The notes below the pieces were generated by a model, which did no database searches, was not told where the DNA came from, and saw only the letters and a program-made list of their open reading frames with translations. 36,652 bases of DNA from JAZKAR01 sp040389065 (GTDB taxonomy: Bacteria > Pseudomonadota > Gammaproteobacteria > Burkholderiales > Casimicrobiaceae): contig JAZKAR010000013.1 of NCBI GenBank assembly GCA_040389065.1, positions 1-36,652 of the forward strand, written 5' to 3'. The position numbers and the translations under genes were made by a program. Position 1 is the stretch's first letter, and every line of letters begins with the position of its first letter. Shown one piece after another: positions 24,321 through 32,578 of this stretch.

Positions 24321-25556
24321 ATGTTAAATGAGAAAACCATTGCTATTGTTAAATCTACAGCGCCGATTCTTTCAGAACATGGCGAGTTACTGACACGTCA
24401 TTTTTACAAACGTATGTTTACGCATAACCCAGAAGTTGCACCTTTCTTTAACCCAGCTAATCAAGCCGCTGGAAAGCAACAACGTGCATTGGCAGGGGCA
24501 ATTACCGCGTATGCAGCAAATATCGATAATTTGGAGGTGCTTGGCGGTGCGGTGGAACTGATTGCTCAAAAACATGCCTCGCTACTGATAAAGCCAGAGC
24601 ATTACCCTATTGTGGGTGAGAATTTACTGGCTTCTATTCGTGAAGTGCTGGGTGAGGGCGCTACCGACGACGTAATTACCGCCTGGGGAGAGGCATATGG
24701 ATTTCTTGCTAATATTTTAACTGGGCGTGAAAAGCAGATTTACGAAGAAAATGCGAAGAAGCCTGGTGGTTGGGAGGGATTCAAGCCATTTCGAGTCATC
24801 CGCAAAGAAAAGGAAAGTAGCAACATTACATCATTTTATATAGCATCAGCGGATGGTGCGCCGGTTCCTGCCTTCAAACCTGGTCAATATATCACTGTGC
24901 GTGTAGCAACACCAAATGGCCAAACTACAATGCGAAACTACAGCTTATCTGATAAGCCAGGGCAAGATTGGTTTCGTATCAGCATCAAGCGTGAAGTCAG
25001 CCCCGAAGCAGATACGCCGGAGGGTTATGTTTCTAATTTACTGCATGATACGATAGAGGTGTGTGCAGAAGTAGAGATCGCACCGCCATGTGGCGAATTC
25101 TTTCTTGATGTTACCGAAAAGCATGAGCGGCCATTGGTACTGCTAGCTGCTGGAGTAGGTATTACACCAATCATGAGCATTATGCTTGCGGCATTGGAAG
25201 CAATGCTTGAGCGAGAGATTATCTTCATTCACGGTAGCCTGAATGAAGAGGTACAAGCATTTAAATCTGTTATTGATGATTTATCGAAAAAATATCCTAA
25301 GCTAAAAATCCATTATCGCTATAGTGATCTAGTAAAGCCGGGTATCGAGCGTACAGGTAATACCAGCACCGGCTTGATTGACGCTGCGCTTATTGAGTCT
25401 TTAGTGCCGGGACGTGATGCTGATTATTACTTTTGTGGTCCACAACCATTTATGGTTGGCATTTACCATGAGTTGCTTGCCTGGGGAATGCCTCCCGCGC
25501 AGGTGCATTTTGAATTTTTTGGCCCACGTCAGGCGTTAGAAAGAAAAGCAAACTAA
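24321..25556 (+). CDS. hmp: Flavohemoprotein, nitric oxide dioxygenase
   Basis: A 411-residue cytosolic enzyme that oxidises NO to nitrate with O2 and NAD(P)H. The globin domain (about 1-140) has Y29, Q53 and proximal heme ligand H85, all as in E. coli Hmp. The FAD domain carries RNYSLS; the NAD domain has GVGITPIMSIM and YFCGPQPFM near the end, and the C-terminal FEFFGP is typical. AAGGAG is 5 nt before the ATG. Its role is defence against nitrosative stress. A small 3-TM gene starts 32 bp downstream. Confidence 0.96.
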   Translation: MLNEKTIAIVKSTAPILSEHGELLTRHFYKRMFTHNPEVAPFFNPANQAAGKQQRALAGAITAYAANIDNLEVLGGAVELIAQKHASLLIKPEHYPIVGENLLASIREVLGEGATDDVITAWGEAYGFLANILTGREKQIYEENAKKPGGWEGFKPFRVIRKEKESSNITSFYIASADGAPVPAFKPGQYITVRVATPNGQTTMRNYSLSDKPGQDWFRISIKREVSPEADTPEGYVSNLLHDTIEVCAEVEIAPPCGEFFLDVTEKHERPLVLLAAGVGITPIMSIMLAALEAMLEREIIFIHGSLNEEVQAFKSVIDDLSKKYPKLKIHYRYSDLVKPGIERTGNTSTGLIDAALIESLVPGRDADYYFCGPQPFMVGIYHELLAWGMPPAQVHFEFFGPRQALERKAN

Positions 25557-25587
25557 AAAAATTGAACGCTTTATAGGTAACCGTTGC

Positions 25588-25902
25588 ATGAAAAAAACCT
25601 GGCACCGAGATGAGTTAATACAGCTGCTTTCAATTTCAGCCACGCTTGCTGGTCTAAATATAACCAGTGTAACGGTATTTCATACGTTTGGAAAAACATC
25701 TAAGACTATAACGATTGCTGATGACATTCTCGCTATAGATGCATTATTATTTCTGCTGTGTACCTATACGATATTCTTTGCTCTTCGTACAAAAAATAAA
25801 TCGTTAGCAATAATCGCAGAAAAAGTATCAGATGTAATTTTCTTTTTAGCGCTGACAGGAATGGTTTTTGCCGGATTTATAATGGTTTATACCATTTGGT
25901 GA
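25588..25902 (+). CDS. Small membrane protein downstream of hmp
   Basis: A 104-residue protein with three predicted transmembrane segments (about 10-30, 48-66 and 80-102). No family I can name. The 32-bp gap and shared strand suggest co-transcription with hmp, so it may respond to NO as well; that is inference from position only. Confidence 0.65.
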   Translation: MKKTWHRDELIQLLSISATLAGLNITSVTVFHTFGKTSKTITIADDILAIDALLFLLCTYTIFFALRTKNKSLAIIAEKVSDVIFFLALTGMVFAGFIMVYTIW

Positions 25903-26129
25903 AATGAATTTTTTTGCTCCAAGAACATCTATCAAACTCCTTGTCAGTGAGCGATTGATTTTCAATTATTTGCATGCTTATGTTAAAAGATAATGTGGGG
26001 ATTTTTATAAATAAGATGATTATTTATTCACAGGGGACTAGATAGTGTTCTTGTCATCGTTTGCAATGTGCTGCCGTGTTTAGAGTTTAGCCAGCGTTGG
26101 CATGTAGGTAGCCATAGTTACATAAATAT

Positions 26130-26765
26130 TTAGCTTACTACTGGTGCATAAGCTTTAACAAAATCAACCATTGGCTTGTTACCAATGGCACTTAGACCCT
26201 TAATCACCGATTGAATATCACTGGCTGAGCGATTTTGACTCACTTTAAATTTGCCTTTGAGCTCAGTTATTTGAATTTCAAACCCTACAATGGCTTTAGT
26301 GAGACTTTGAGTAAAGTCTGCTGGAGCATCGGCTACATGCCACGGGTGTGCAAATTGCTTTTCATGTTGAGTTGTTAGTGCATCAAGGTGTTGCAACAGC
26401 CATTCTGAATCATGAATAAAGCGTATGTGCCCCCGAGCCTGTACTGAAATAAAGTTCCATGTAGGAACCACCTTCCCTGTTTCAGCTTTTAAGGCATACC
26501 AAGAGGGCGAAATATACGCATTAGGGCCTTGGAAAGTCACAAGTACCTCTGTGTTGATAGGATGCTCTTGCCATAAAAGATTATTTCTGGCGATATGGCC
26601 TGAGAGTAATCCATACGACCCATGTGTACGAGATAAGAGCATCGGAATATGGTTAACTTCGGGAAAGCACTCTTTAAGAGTAACTAAAGAAGCTAAAGGA
26701 TAAGCTTCAATTAACGAGTGTAATTTCTCGTTACGCGCTTCATTAAAGTGTTTTGGTATATACAT
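26130..26765 (-). CDS. FMN-binding PaiB-type protein
   Basis: A 211-residue protein that begins MYIPKHFNEA and contains PLASLVTL, HIPMLLS, GLLSGHIARNNLLW, VLVTFQGPNAYISPSWY, VPTWNFISVQARGHI and, near the end, GFEIQITELKGKFKVSQNR, the full order of the PaiB family. These split-barrel proteins bind FMN; B. subtilis PaiB is named for repression of sporulation and protease genes, but a DNA-binding role is not general. A GTG upstream at 26783 is an unlikely start because the MY.P start is conserved. Confidence 0.9.
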   Translation of the reverse strand: MYIPKHFNEARNEKLHSLIEAYPLASLVTLKECFPEVNHIPMLLSRTHGSYGLLSGHIARNNLLWQEHPINTEVLVTFQGPNAYISPSWYALKAETGKVVPTWNFISVQARGHIRFIHDSEWLLQHLDALTTQHEKQFAHPWHVADAPADFTQSLTKAIVGFEIQITELKGKFKVSQNRSASDIQSVIKGLSAIGNKPMVDFVKAYAPVVS

Positions 26766-26925
26766 AGTTGATCTTTCTAGCACCCTATTATTTATTTTGC
26801 TTACGTTCGCTGACTGTTAAGCAACTAGTTATTTAAGATACTGGTTTTGTGGCAGTATAAAAAGTACCAGCACTGAGTATATTTAGGGTGCCAGGAATCT
26901 ATGGAGAAAACTTTAGATTAATATA

Positions 26926-27660
26926 TTAGGCTACTCCTTTGAAAACGATTGCTTGACCCGTTGAAAGGCAAAGAGGAACGCACGTTTCTCGGTGGAAAAA
27001 CTCATCAACGGCTGCTCGCGCTCCGGGGCATGACGGAAAACCATAATCATCAAAGACGATGAAACCGCCTAAAGATAATCTGGGCCAGATGAAATTAAGG
27101 CAATCAATAATTGATTGATAGATATCAACATCAATATGAGCAAATGCGATCTTTGCCGAGTCTAGCCCCGTAAATGTTTCGGGGATAAACCCCTTGCGAA
27201 ACACGCATATGTCAGAAGAGCCAATATATTTGGTAACTGCCTCAAGTGATGTATCAGAAAAATCACCTTGTTTGTGTACATCTTTAATTGCGTCTGTTTT
27301 TGGCATTCCTTCAAATGTATCAAATAGATATAAACATTTTGATGGACAATTTTCTTTGAGAATAGCTGCCATCATAGCTGCCGTTCCTCCCTTATAAACC
27401 CCACACTCCCAAATATCACCTGTGATGTGAAGGGCTTGCTGAAGAAGTGTATAAAGAACATAGCAGCGGTCTGGTGAAACAAGCGTTTTTGGGGCTGCTA
27501 TATCGTAATAGTGTTTAAACTGCCCTTGGCTGAGCCAGGGAGAAAAAAGCGGACGATATAAGTCTCGATCAGGAATATCATGCGGGCATTTCAGTTCACG
27601 GGTACGGCGCACCTCAAGACCCAGCATGTTGAATAAAGTTTTAATTGTTTTCTTTAGCAT
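26926..27660 (-). CDS. TylF/MycF-like O-methyltransferase
   Basis: A 244-residue class I SAM-dependent methyltransferase. SAM-binding GDIWECGVYKGGTAAM at about 81-96; YLFDTFEGMP; the metal and catalytic region HIDVDIY (D177, D179) and FDDYGFPSCPGA (D204, D205). This is the TylF/MycF layout, in which Mg2+ binds the acidic residues and a sugar hydroxyl is methylated; genomic relatives often sit in surface-polysaccharide loci. No sugar-synthesis genes adjoin here, so the acceptor is unknown. Confidence 0.9.
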   Translation of the reverse strand: MLKKTIKTLFNMLGLEVRRTRELKCPHDIPDRDLYRPLFSPWLSQGQFKHYYDIAAPKTLVSPDRCYVLYTLLQQALHITGDIWECGVYKGGTAAMMAAILKENCPSKCLYLFDTFEGMPKTDAIKDVHKQGDFSDTSLEAVTKYIGSSDICVFRKGFIPETFTGLDSAKIAFAHIDVDIYQSIIDCLNFIWPRLSLGGFIVFDDYGFPSCPGARAAVDEFFHRETCVPLCLSTGQAIVFKGVA

Positions 27661-27687
27661 TATGTGAGTCCGGCATCATAAGTAGAA

Positions 27688-27879
27688 TTAGAATACAAAA
27701 GATTTAAAATGAATAGGGTGTCCATTATTGGCTATCTTAAAGGATAAGCGCAGATAAGTGCGAATAAGTGATTTAGCAACTAGTGCGTTATTAAGAATAC
27801 ATTCAGGAAAACTTGTTGTACCTACAGCTCCATTATACGAATAATTTTTTCTGAATTGCTGTTGAGCTATTTTGCACAT
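27688..27879 (-). CDS. Possible small ORF upstream of the methyltransferase
   Basis: A 63-codon frame ending 27 bp before the methyltransferase start. It includes GTTSFPECILNNALVAKSLI, somewhat protein-like. There is no ribosome binding site and no recognised family. It may be a fragment of a neighbouring lost gene. Confidence 0.25.
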   Translation of the reverse strand: MCKIAQQQFRKNYSYNGAVGTTSFPECILNNALVAKSLIRTYLRLSFKIANNGHPIHFKSFVF

Positions 27880-27927
27880 TGGCTCTAAAAATTAATGTTT
27901 TAAATACATTTGAAAAACTGTTCAATA

Positions 27928-28296
27928 TTAGCCTTTTAAAGGCGCAGATTGAGACCATGCGGTTGCTAGTGTATTGATCTGATCAAGTATATTTTCAAGT
28001 TGATGACCTCGTTCAGAAAAGCGATAAGATACTTTAGGCGGAATGGTTGGTTCGTGGCGGCGAATCAGAATATCTGCTTCTTCAAGCATGCGTAAACGTT
28101 CGGTGAGCACTTTTGCCGAAATGTTAGGCAACTGCTTTTTGATCTGCCCAAAACGCATTTCACCATGTGTACGCAGTAACCACAAAATGTACATTGTCCA
28201 GGGGCCGGATAAAATATTGAGCAGCCCATGAAGAGGGCACCGTGTTGTACTAAAGTCGCGCACATCAAAATGTTCAAACTGTTGTTGAGAGGCCAT
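27928..28296 (-). CDS. HxlR-type transcriptional regulator
   Basis: A 122-residue winged-helix regulator: RCPLHGLLNILSGPWTMYILWLL with the conserved Cys near the N terminus (C19), then MRFGQIKKQLPNISAKVLTERLRMLEEADILIRR (recognition helix and turn) and VSYRFSERG. HxlR proteins act as dimers, and several sense electrophiles or oxidants through this cysteine. I start at 28296 (MASQQQF); the frame is open to 28404 but would then run through the operator repeats. It is divergent from the GST gene, which it probably controls. Confidence 0.88.
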   Translation of the reverse strand: MASQQQFEHFDVRDFSTTRCPLHGLLNILSGPWTMYILWLLRTHGEMRFGQIKKQLPNISAKVLTERLRMLEEADILIRRHEPTIPPKVSYRFSERGHQLENILDQINTLATAWSQSAPLKG

Positions 28297-28300
28297 AGTG

Positions 28301-28367
28301 GTTACTTTCGTGTAATTAGTTACTTTTTGGTAATTACTTGCATAAAGTAACTTCACTATTCTATAGT
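28301..28367 (+). promoter_or_regulatory. Operator repeats and promoter for gst/hxlR
   Basis: Two adjacent 18-bp direct repeats, GTTACTTTCGTGTAATTA (28301-28318) and GTTACTTTTTGGTAATTA (28319-28336), then an inverted half-site AAAGTAAC at 28344-28351. The latter lies inside a good promoter for gst: TTGCAT 28338-28343, 18 bp, TATAGT 28362-28367. A dimeric regulator bound here would block gst and probably its own gene. Confidence 0.65.
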
Positions 28368-28416
28368 AAACCTGCATTTCATTCATCTCAACCGTTTTTT
28401 GCATAAGGAAATATTT

Positions 28417-29037
28417 ATGAAGCTTTACTATAGTTCTGGTGCTTGTTCGTTATCACCCCATATCGTCCTTTGTGAGGCTGGTTATGAATTTGAAACAGAA
28501 AAAGTAGATTTAAGAGCCAAAAAAACAGAAAGCGGAAAAGACTACAATACGATTGCTGAAAAATCAGCTGTTCCATTATTAGTGCTAGATAATGGCGAGC
28601 ATCTCACGGAAGGTGTGGCAATTGTGCAATATCTGGCAGATAAGAAGCCCGAAACTAAGCTGGTGCCTCCTAATGGAACAATGGAGCGAACACGTTTACA
28701 TGAATGGCTGAACTTTATTTCTACAGAATTACATAAAGCACATTCACCTCTTTTTCACCCTGAATTAGGGCAAGCTACCCAAGATTTGTATCTAAGTAAT
28801 ATCAAAAAAGCTTACACATATGTAGCCAAGAAGCTTGAAGGAAAACAGTATTTAATGGGTGATCAGTTTACCGTTGCCGATGCGTATTTGTTTACCATTA
28901 TGGGCTGGAGCAAAATGATTAAGCTAGATTTATCTGCTTGGCCTGTTCTCATTGATTATCAAAAACGCATAGCAGCAAGACCAAAAGTACAAGAGGCTAT
29001 GAAAAAAGAAGGGTTGCTTGATACGAAAGCTGCTTAG
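28417..29037 (+). CDS. gstA: Beta-class glutathione S-transferase
   Basis: A 206-residue cytosolic transferase similar to E. coli GstA along its length: MKLYYSSGACSLSPHIVL with the beta-class catalytic C10, the glutathione-site VPLLVLDNGEHLTEGVAIVQYLAD, and the C-terminal FTVADAYLFTIMGW helix with the conserved N-capping box. It conjugates glutathione to electrophiles. TAAGGAAA precedes the ATG. The divergent HxlR gene and operator repeats suggest induction by its substrates. A strong terminator follows. Confidence 0.93.
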   Translation: MKLYYSSGACSLSPHIVLCEAGYEFETEKVDLRAKKTESGKDYNTIAEKSAVPLLVLDNGEHLTEGVAIVQYLADKKPETKLVPPNGTMERTRLHEWLNFISTELHKAHSPLFHPELGQATQDLYLSNIKKAYTYVAKKLEGKQYLMGDQFTVADAYLFTIMGWSKMIKLDLSAWPVLIDYQKRIAARPKVQEAMKKEGLLDTKAA

Positions 29038-29080
29038 GGCATAAGATAAGGCATAAGTACAGCAGAAGCCTGAAAGAGGG

Positions 29081-29136
29081 TAGCCTCGCGAACCATTATT
29101 TAAAGATAATGCGATCGCGAGGCTATTTTTTTTTTT
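29081..29136 (+). terminator. Strong Rho-independent terminator
   Basis: TAGCCTCGCGA (29081-29091) and TCGCGAGGCTA (29115-29125) are perfect complements, followed directly by eleven T. It ends the gst transcript, 44 bp after the stop. Confidence 0.93.
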
Positions 29137-29146
29137 AGATTTTCAT

Positions 29147-29171
29147 TAAACGTAGAAGTTACACAAATGAT
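29147..29171 (+). repeat. Half copy of the palindromic element
   Basis: TAAACGTAGAAGTTA here is identical to the left end of copy 3, 192 bp downstream (29338-29352), followed by CACAAATG in place of the usual inner part. No right arm was found. It could be a broken copy or a leftover of the event that made copy 3. Confidence 0.5.
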
Positions 29172-29343
29172 TAACTAAAAATCATTTTTATATGTGATCA
29201 ATATAATGTTTGGCTGCATTTCTTAAAATATGATAGGGTTATCCAATAGCCATTAAACATTTTTTTTCTTAGTTATTAAATGAATACACATCGAGAAACG
29301 TGTTTTTTATCAAGATAGCTTATTAAGCAGCTATTCCTAAACG

Positions 29344-29442
29344 TAGAAGTTAAGGGATTGAGGGTTCTCAGTCTGTTGGTAACTTATCTTATCTACTGCC
29401 TGCGGTGGCATGCTTTAAATGAACTTAACTGCGTAACTTCTA
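29344..29442 (+). repeat. Palindromic repeat element, copy 3
   Basis: A 99-bp member of the family. Left end TAGAAGTTAAGGGATTGAG, right end GAACTTAACTGCGTAACTTC then TA. Internally TCAGTCTGTTGGTAACTTAT aligns with copies 1 and 2. It ends 25 bp before the cyanophycinase start codon, so it probably forms part of the leader. Confidence 0.75.
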
Positions 29443-29467
29443 GAATAATAAATTTTAATATTAAATT

Positions 29468-30403
29468 ATGAATAGGCCCGAAAAAATGTCTCCTTCACAA
29501 AATAATGTGGCATCCTCAATCCATAAAAAATCTGGAAAAAAAGAAGGAAAACTGATTGTGATAGGGGGAGGGGAAGATAAGAAATTCGATAAAGAAATTC
29601 TGAGCCATTTTGTAAAACTTTCAGGGGGCAGCAAGGCTAATATTGTAGTAATTACTGCCGCCAGCTCAGTGCAAGACGAAGTATGGGAAACATATCAGGA
29701 AGTTTTTAAAGAACTCGATGTGGAAAAATGTTTAAAAATTGCGCTTTATACGCGTGAGGATGCAAATAATCCTGAAATTGCACAGTTAGTACTCGAAGCC
29801 AATGGCATTTTCATGACGGGAGGCGATCAAAAAAAATTGATGGCACTCATTGGAGGCACAGCGGTTGATATTGCTTTACATAAAGCATTTACAGAACATG
29901 GCGCGTGTATTGCAGGTACCAGCGCAGGTGCATCCGCTATGTCAGGCCATATGTTAGCGCAAAGTAGCGGGGAAAAAATGCCCACAAAAGGTACCGTACA
30001 TTTAGGCGCTGGGTTAGGATTTCTTCATCGCGTGGTGATCGATCAGCATTTTTCTGAACGCCAGCGTTTAGGCAGATTATTAGCCGTAATTGCGCAAAAT
30101 CCTTATCTTTTAGGTGTTGGAATTGATGAAGATACGGCGCTGGTGGTAACTAAGGGAAAAAGTTTTGAAATAATAGGCAATGGAGCCATGACAGTGGTAG
30201 ATGGCAGAGAAATGATTTCAAATTTTAATGAGATTAGTGCAGAAGAGCGGCTCGAACTTACTAATATGAAGTTACATTTATTTCCTTCTGGAACGCGCCA
30301 TTACTTTGATGAGTATAAAGATATCCCCGAATCTGCTACAACATCTTCTCTTTTGCATGAGGTCATTTCAATTATTACCAGTAGTAATGAGCATCGTGCA
30401 TGA
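29468..30403 (+). CDS. cphB: Cyanophycinase
   Basis: A 311-residue serine exopeptidase of the S51 family that cuts cyanophycin (multi-L-arginyl-poly-L-aspartate) to beta-Asp-Arg dipeptides. GKLIVIGGGED at 27-37, GIFMTGGDQKKLM, and the nucleophile elbow GTSAGAS (S152), followed by GLGFLHRVVIDQHFSERQRLGRL, all typical. No signal peptide: cytoplasmic. No cyanophycin synthetase is in the window. The first 20 residues are probably a flexible tail; the start at 29468 is plausible but lacks a strong ribosome binding site, being close to the repeat element. Confidence 0.93.
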   Translation: MNRPEKMSPSQNNVASSIHKKSGKKEGKLIVIGGGEDKKFDKEILSHFVKLSGGSKANIVVITAASSVQDEVWETYQEVFKELDVEKCLKIALYTREDANNPEIAQLVLEANGIFMTGGDQKKLMALIGGTAVDIALHKAFTEHGACIAGTSAGASAMSGHMLAQSSGEKMPTKGTVHLGAGLGFLHRVVIDQHFSERQRLGRLLAVIAQNPYLLGVGIDEDTALVVTKGKSFEIIGNGAMTVVDGREMISNFNEISAEERLELTNMKLHLFPSGTRHYFDEYKDIPESATTSSLLHEVISIITSSNEHRA

Positions 30404-30546
30404 AGATTATAGAAAACTAATAGTACAGTTGATAATGTCGTTGAGATAGCAAGTGAAAGCGATAAGAATAATAAGAACACAATGCTTTAGTTAGTCTTTT
30501 CGTTTAGGCGCTATTTGTGCAGGTTATCGTTTATAGCGTACCAATA

Positions 30547-30880
30547 TGCTTGAATATCGTTATATGTGGTTCTTAGCAGCTCCATCACTAGTGGGTTTAT
30601 TTGTTACCATACCCCTGAATTTCTCCCTTACTGTTTGAGTATTTTGATGAACCGGTGCTGGCAGCGTTTGATGAGGCTGAGATTGTATGATGTTAGAGCA
30701 TTGCTGTCTCTACATCTATTTCAAACTACGAAAAAGAAAGGGTTAGGGCGAAGGTTAAGGCTCAATCCCAATACGCTCAACATAATGACGGAAATGAAAC
30801 ACATCTATTCAACATAGAAGTTACGCAGTTGAGTTCTACCAAGGCATTGCAGCGCTAGACAGTATAAGGAGCACAGCAAG
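30547..30880 (+). pseudogene. Decayed gene, unrecognised, fused at the end to a repeat element
   Basis: Coding-like pieces in shifting frames: a membrane-type stretch MWFLAAPSLVGLFVTIPLNF (from about 30565), then YFDEPVLAAFDEAEIV (about 30640-30690) and YEKERVRAKVKAQSQYAQHN (about 30730-30795), with stops between them. The last frame runs into the palindromic element at 30815. I cannot name the ancestor. The rest of 30404-30546 holds nothing I recognise. Confidence 0.45.
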
Positions 30881-30913
30881 TTGCTATAACACGAACTCAA
30901 CTGAGTAACTTCT
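30815..30913 (-). repeat. Palindromic repeat element, copy 4 (inverted)
   Basis: A 99-bp copy with the best arms: TAGAAGTTACGCAGTTGAG (30815-30833, extending to GTTC) and GAACTCAACTGAGTAACTTC (30893-30912) are nearly perfect complements. The inner part matches copy 1 when read on the opposite strand (shared GCAAGTTGCTATAAC). It ends 43 bp before the PqaA-like start codon and interrupts or abuts the decayed gene. Confidence 0.8.
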
Positions 30914-30956
30914 GCAATAAATAAGACAGTTTCGATGTGCCTAAGGATAATAATGT

Positions 30957-32453
30957 ATGTTCCGATTCGCTAAGTTTGTTGTGATATATGCATTACTGCC
31001 AGTAGCGCTAATGAGCGGTTGCGCGAATATATCAATACCAATGTTGGCGGAAGCGTGTGTTAAAGATCAAGATCATAACTTTACTGAAGTGTTAGCGTGT
31101 TATAAGAAACAGCAAGCTTCGCAGCCGCTGTACTATACCGCTAAAGAGGTTCAGCAATTGCCAGGTATAGAAAAGCGCAGCTTTGCGCTGATGTCACAGA
31201 ACTGGTCACCAGATGGGCTAATTAAGACGGAGCAATGGAAGCATAAAGTTGATATTTATATTCCCGTTGATGCACTGCCAGGCCGGGCTTTACTAGTAGC
31301 AAATAATGGTATTAATTATCCGAATGGGAAGGATGGCGTAAAGCCTGCTTCTGATATGAATGAAAGCATGGCGCTTTCGATTGCGAAACAAACACGCACA
31401 ATTATTGTTGTAGTTAGCGATATTCCCAACCAGTATCTGACGTACACCGATGACAATATCGCGCGTCGTGAAGACGACAGTGTTGCTCACAGCTGGAAGC
31501 TATTTTTAGAAAATCCTGAAGCACGACCATTTATGTCTCTTCATATTCCTATGATGGAGTCAATCATTAAGGCGATGGATTTAGCACAAAAGGAATTGCA
31601 GCCTTGGCAGGTGAATCATTTTATTGCCACGGGAGCATCAAAACGGGCGTGGAGTGCCTGGCTAGCGACTATTGCCGATGATCGCATCAATGCCATTGTT
31701 CCGTTTGTGATTGATTTTATGAATATAGATCAAGTATTGAATCATACATATCATGTTTATGGCGGCAGTTGGCCGCTGGCATTTACTTCTTATCAGCGAG
31801 AAGGCATTACGAAAAAAATCAAGACGGAGAATTTCGGTAAATTGATGAGAATAGAAGACCCATTGCGCTATCTGAGCAGTGCTTACGCAGAACGATTGAA
31901 GATTCCGAAATATATTGTCAATGCCAGCAGCGACGATTTCTTTGTGCCCGACAATTCACAGTTTTATTTCGATCAGCTAGCTGGGCAGAAAGCATTACGG
32001 GTTGCTCCGAATGCGAGCCACTTTGGAATTCGAGAGTTCATTGAAGAATCGTTGATTTCTGTTATTAATCGGTTACAGCAAGGCCGTGCATTACCCGCAA
32101 TAAATGTAAAATTTCACGAAGAAAAAGGTAACAAAGCATTATCGTTACAATTCTCTGAGGCCCCTCTTAAAATTACACAATGGACAGCAGTGAATCCCGT
32201 AGCGCGTGATTTTCGTTATGCTTGCGGCATTCGCTATCAACCTACTGAACTCAAGCTAACGGAAGCCCAGAGCCTTAGTGTGAGTGCCACGATTCAAGCG
32301 CCTAAAGAGGGATGGGGGGCTAGTTTTATCGAGGCGAAATTTGGGGATGGATTAGTAACAACTACGCCGGTGTATGTGATGCCCCAAACGTATCCGGTAA
32401 GCCGCCCGCCTGTGATAGAGCCAGGGTGTAAAACAGTAATTGATGCCTTATAA
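30957..32453 (+). CDS. pqaA: PqaA-like (PhoPQ-activated) lipoprotein
   Basis: A 498-residue alpha/beta-hydrolase-like protein of the PhoPQ-activated pathogenicity-related family. Signal peptide with lipobox LMSGC (C22) means envelope location. The body shows LLVANNGINYP, then TGASKRAWSAW (S228, a nucleophile-like serine in G-A-S-K-R, not the classic GxSxG), NASSDDFFVPDNS (Asp) and APNASHFGIRE (His), compatible with a catalytic triad. The name comes from PhoP control in Salmonella; Legionella and Vibrio have relatives. Substrate unknown. The palindromic element lies just upstream. Confidence 0.9.
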   Translation: MFRFAKFVVIYALLPVALMSGCANISIPMLAEACVKDQDHNFTEVLACYKKQQASQPLYYTAKEVQQLPGIEKRSFALMSQNWSPDGLIKTEQWKHKVDIYIPVDALPGRALLVANNGINYPNGKDGVKPASDMNESMALSIAKQTRTIIVVVSDIPNQYLTYTDDNIARREDDSVAHSWKLFLENPEARPFMSLHIPMMESIIKAMDLAQKELQPWQVNHFIATGASKRAWSAWLATIADDRINAIVPFVIDFMNIDQVLNHTYHVYGGSWPLAFTSYQREGITKKIKTENFGKLMRIEDPLRYLSSAYAERLKIPKYIVNASSDDFFVPDNSQFYFDQLAGQKALRVAPNASHFGIREFIEESLISVINRLQQGRALPAINVKFHEEKGNKALSLQFSEAPLKITQWTAVNPVARDFRYACGIRYQPTELKLTEAQSLSVSATIQAPKEGWGASFIEAKFGDGLVTTTPVYVMPQTYPVSRPPVIEPGCKTVIDAL

Positions 32454-32578
32454 CCTATCTAACTCCTAACGATTTCTTTACCGGTATGCAATAAAACACT
32501 ACCAAATGTAATGAGATATTTTTAACATTAATTTTTAAACTCGGAATACTAAAATATTTCTATCAGGTCTATCATCTT

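Noticed and set aside
28301..28404. N-terminal extension of the HxlR regulator
   Set aside because: It would translate the operator repeats; the family start is at 28296.
30566..30817. Plus-strand frame of 83 codons
   Set aside because: The residues are unlike a protein, while the other frames in the same place carry clearly coding-like pieces; it is a shadow of a decayed gene.
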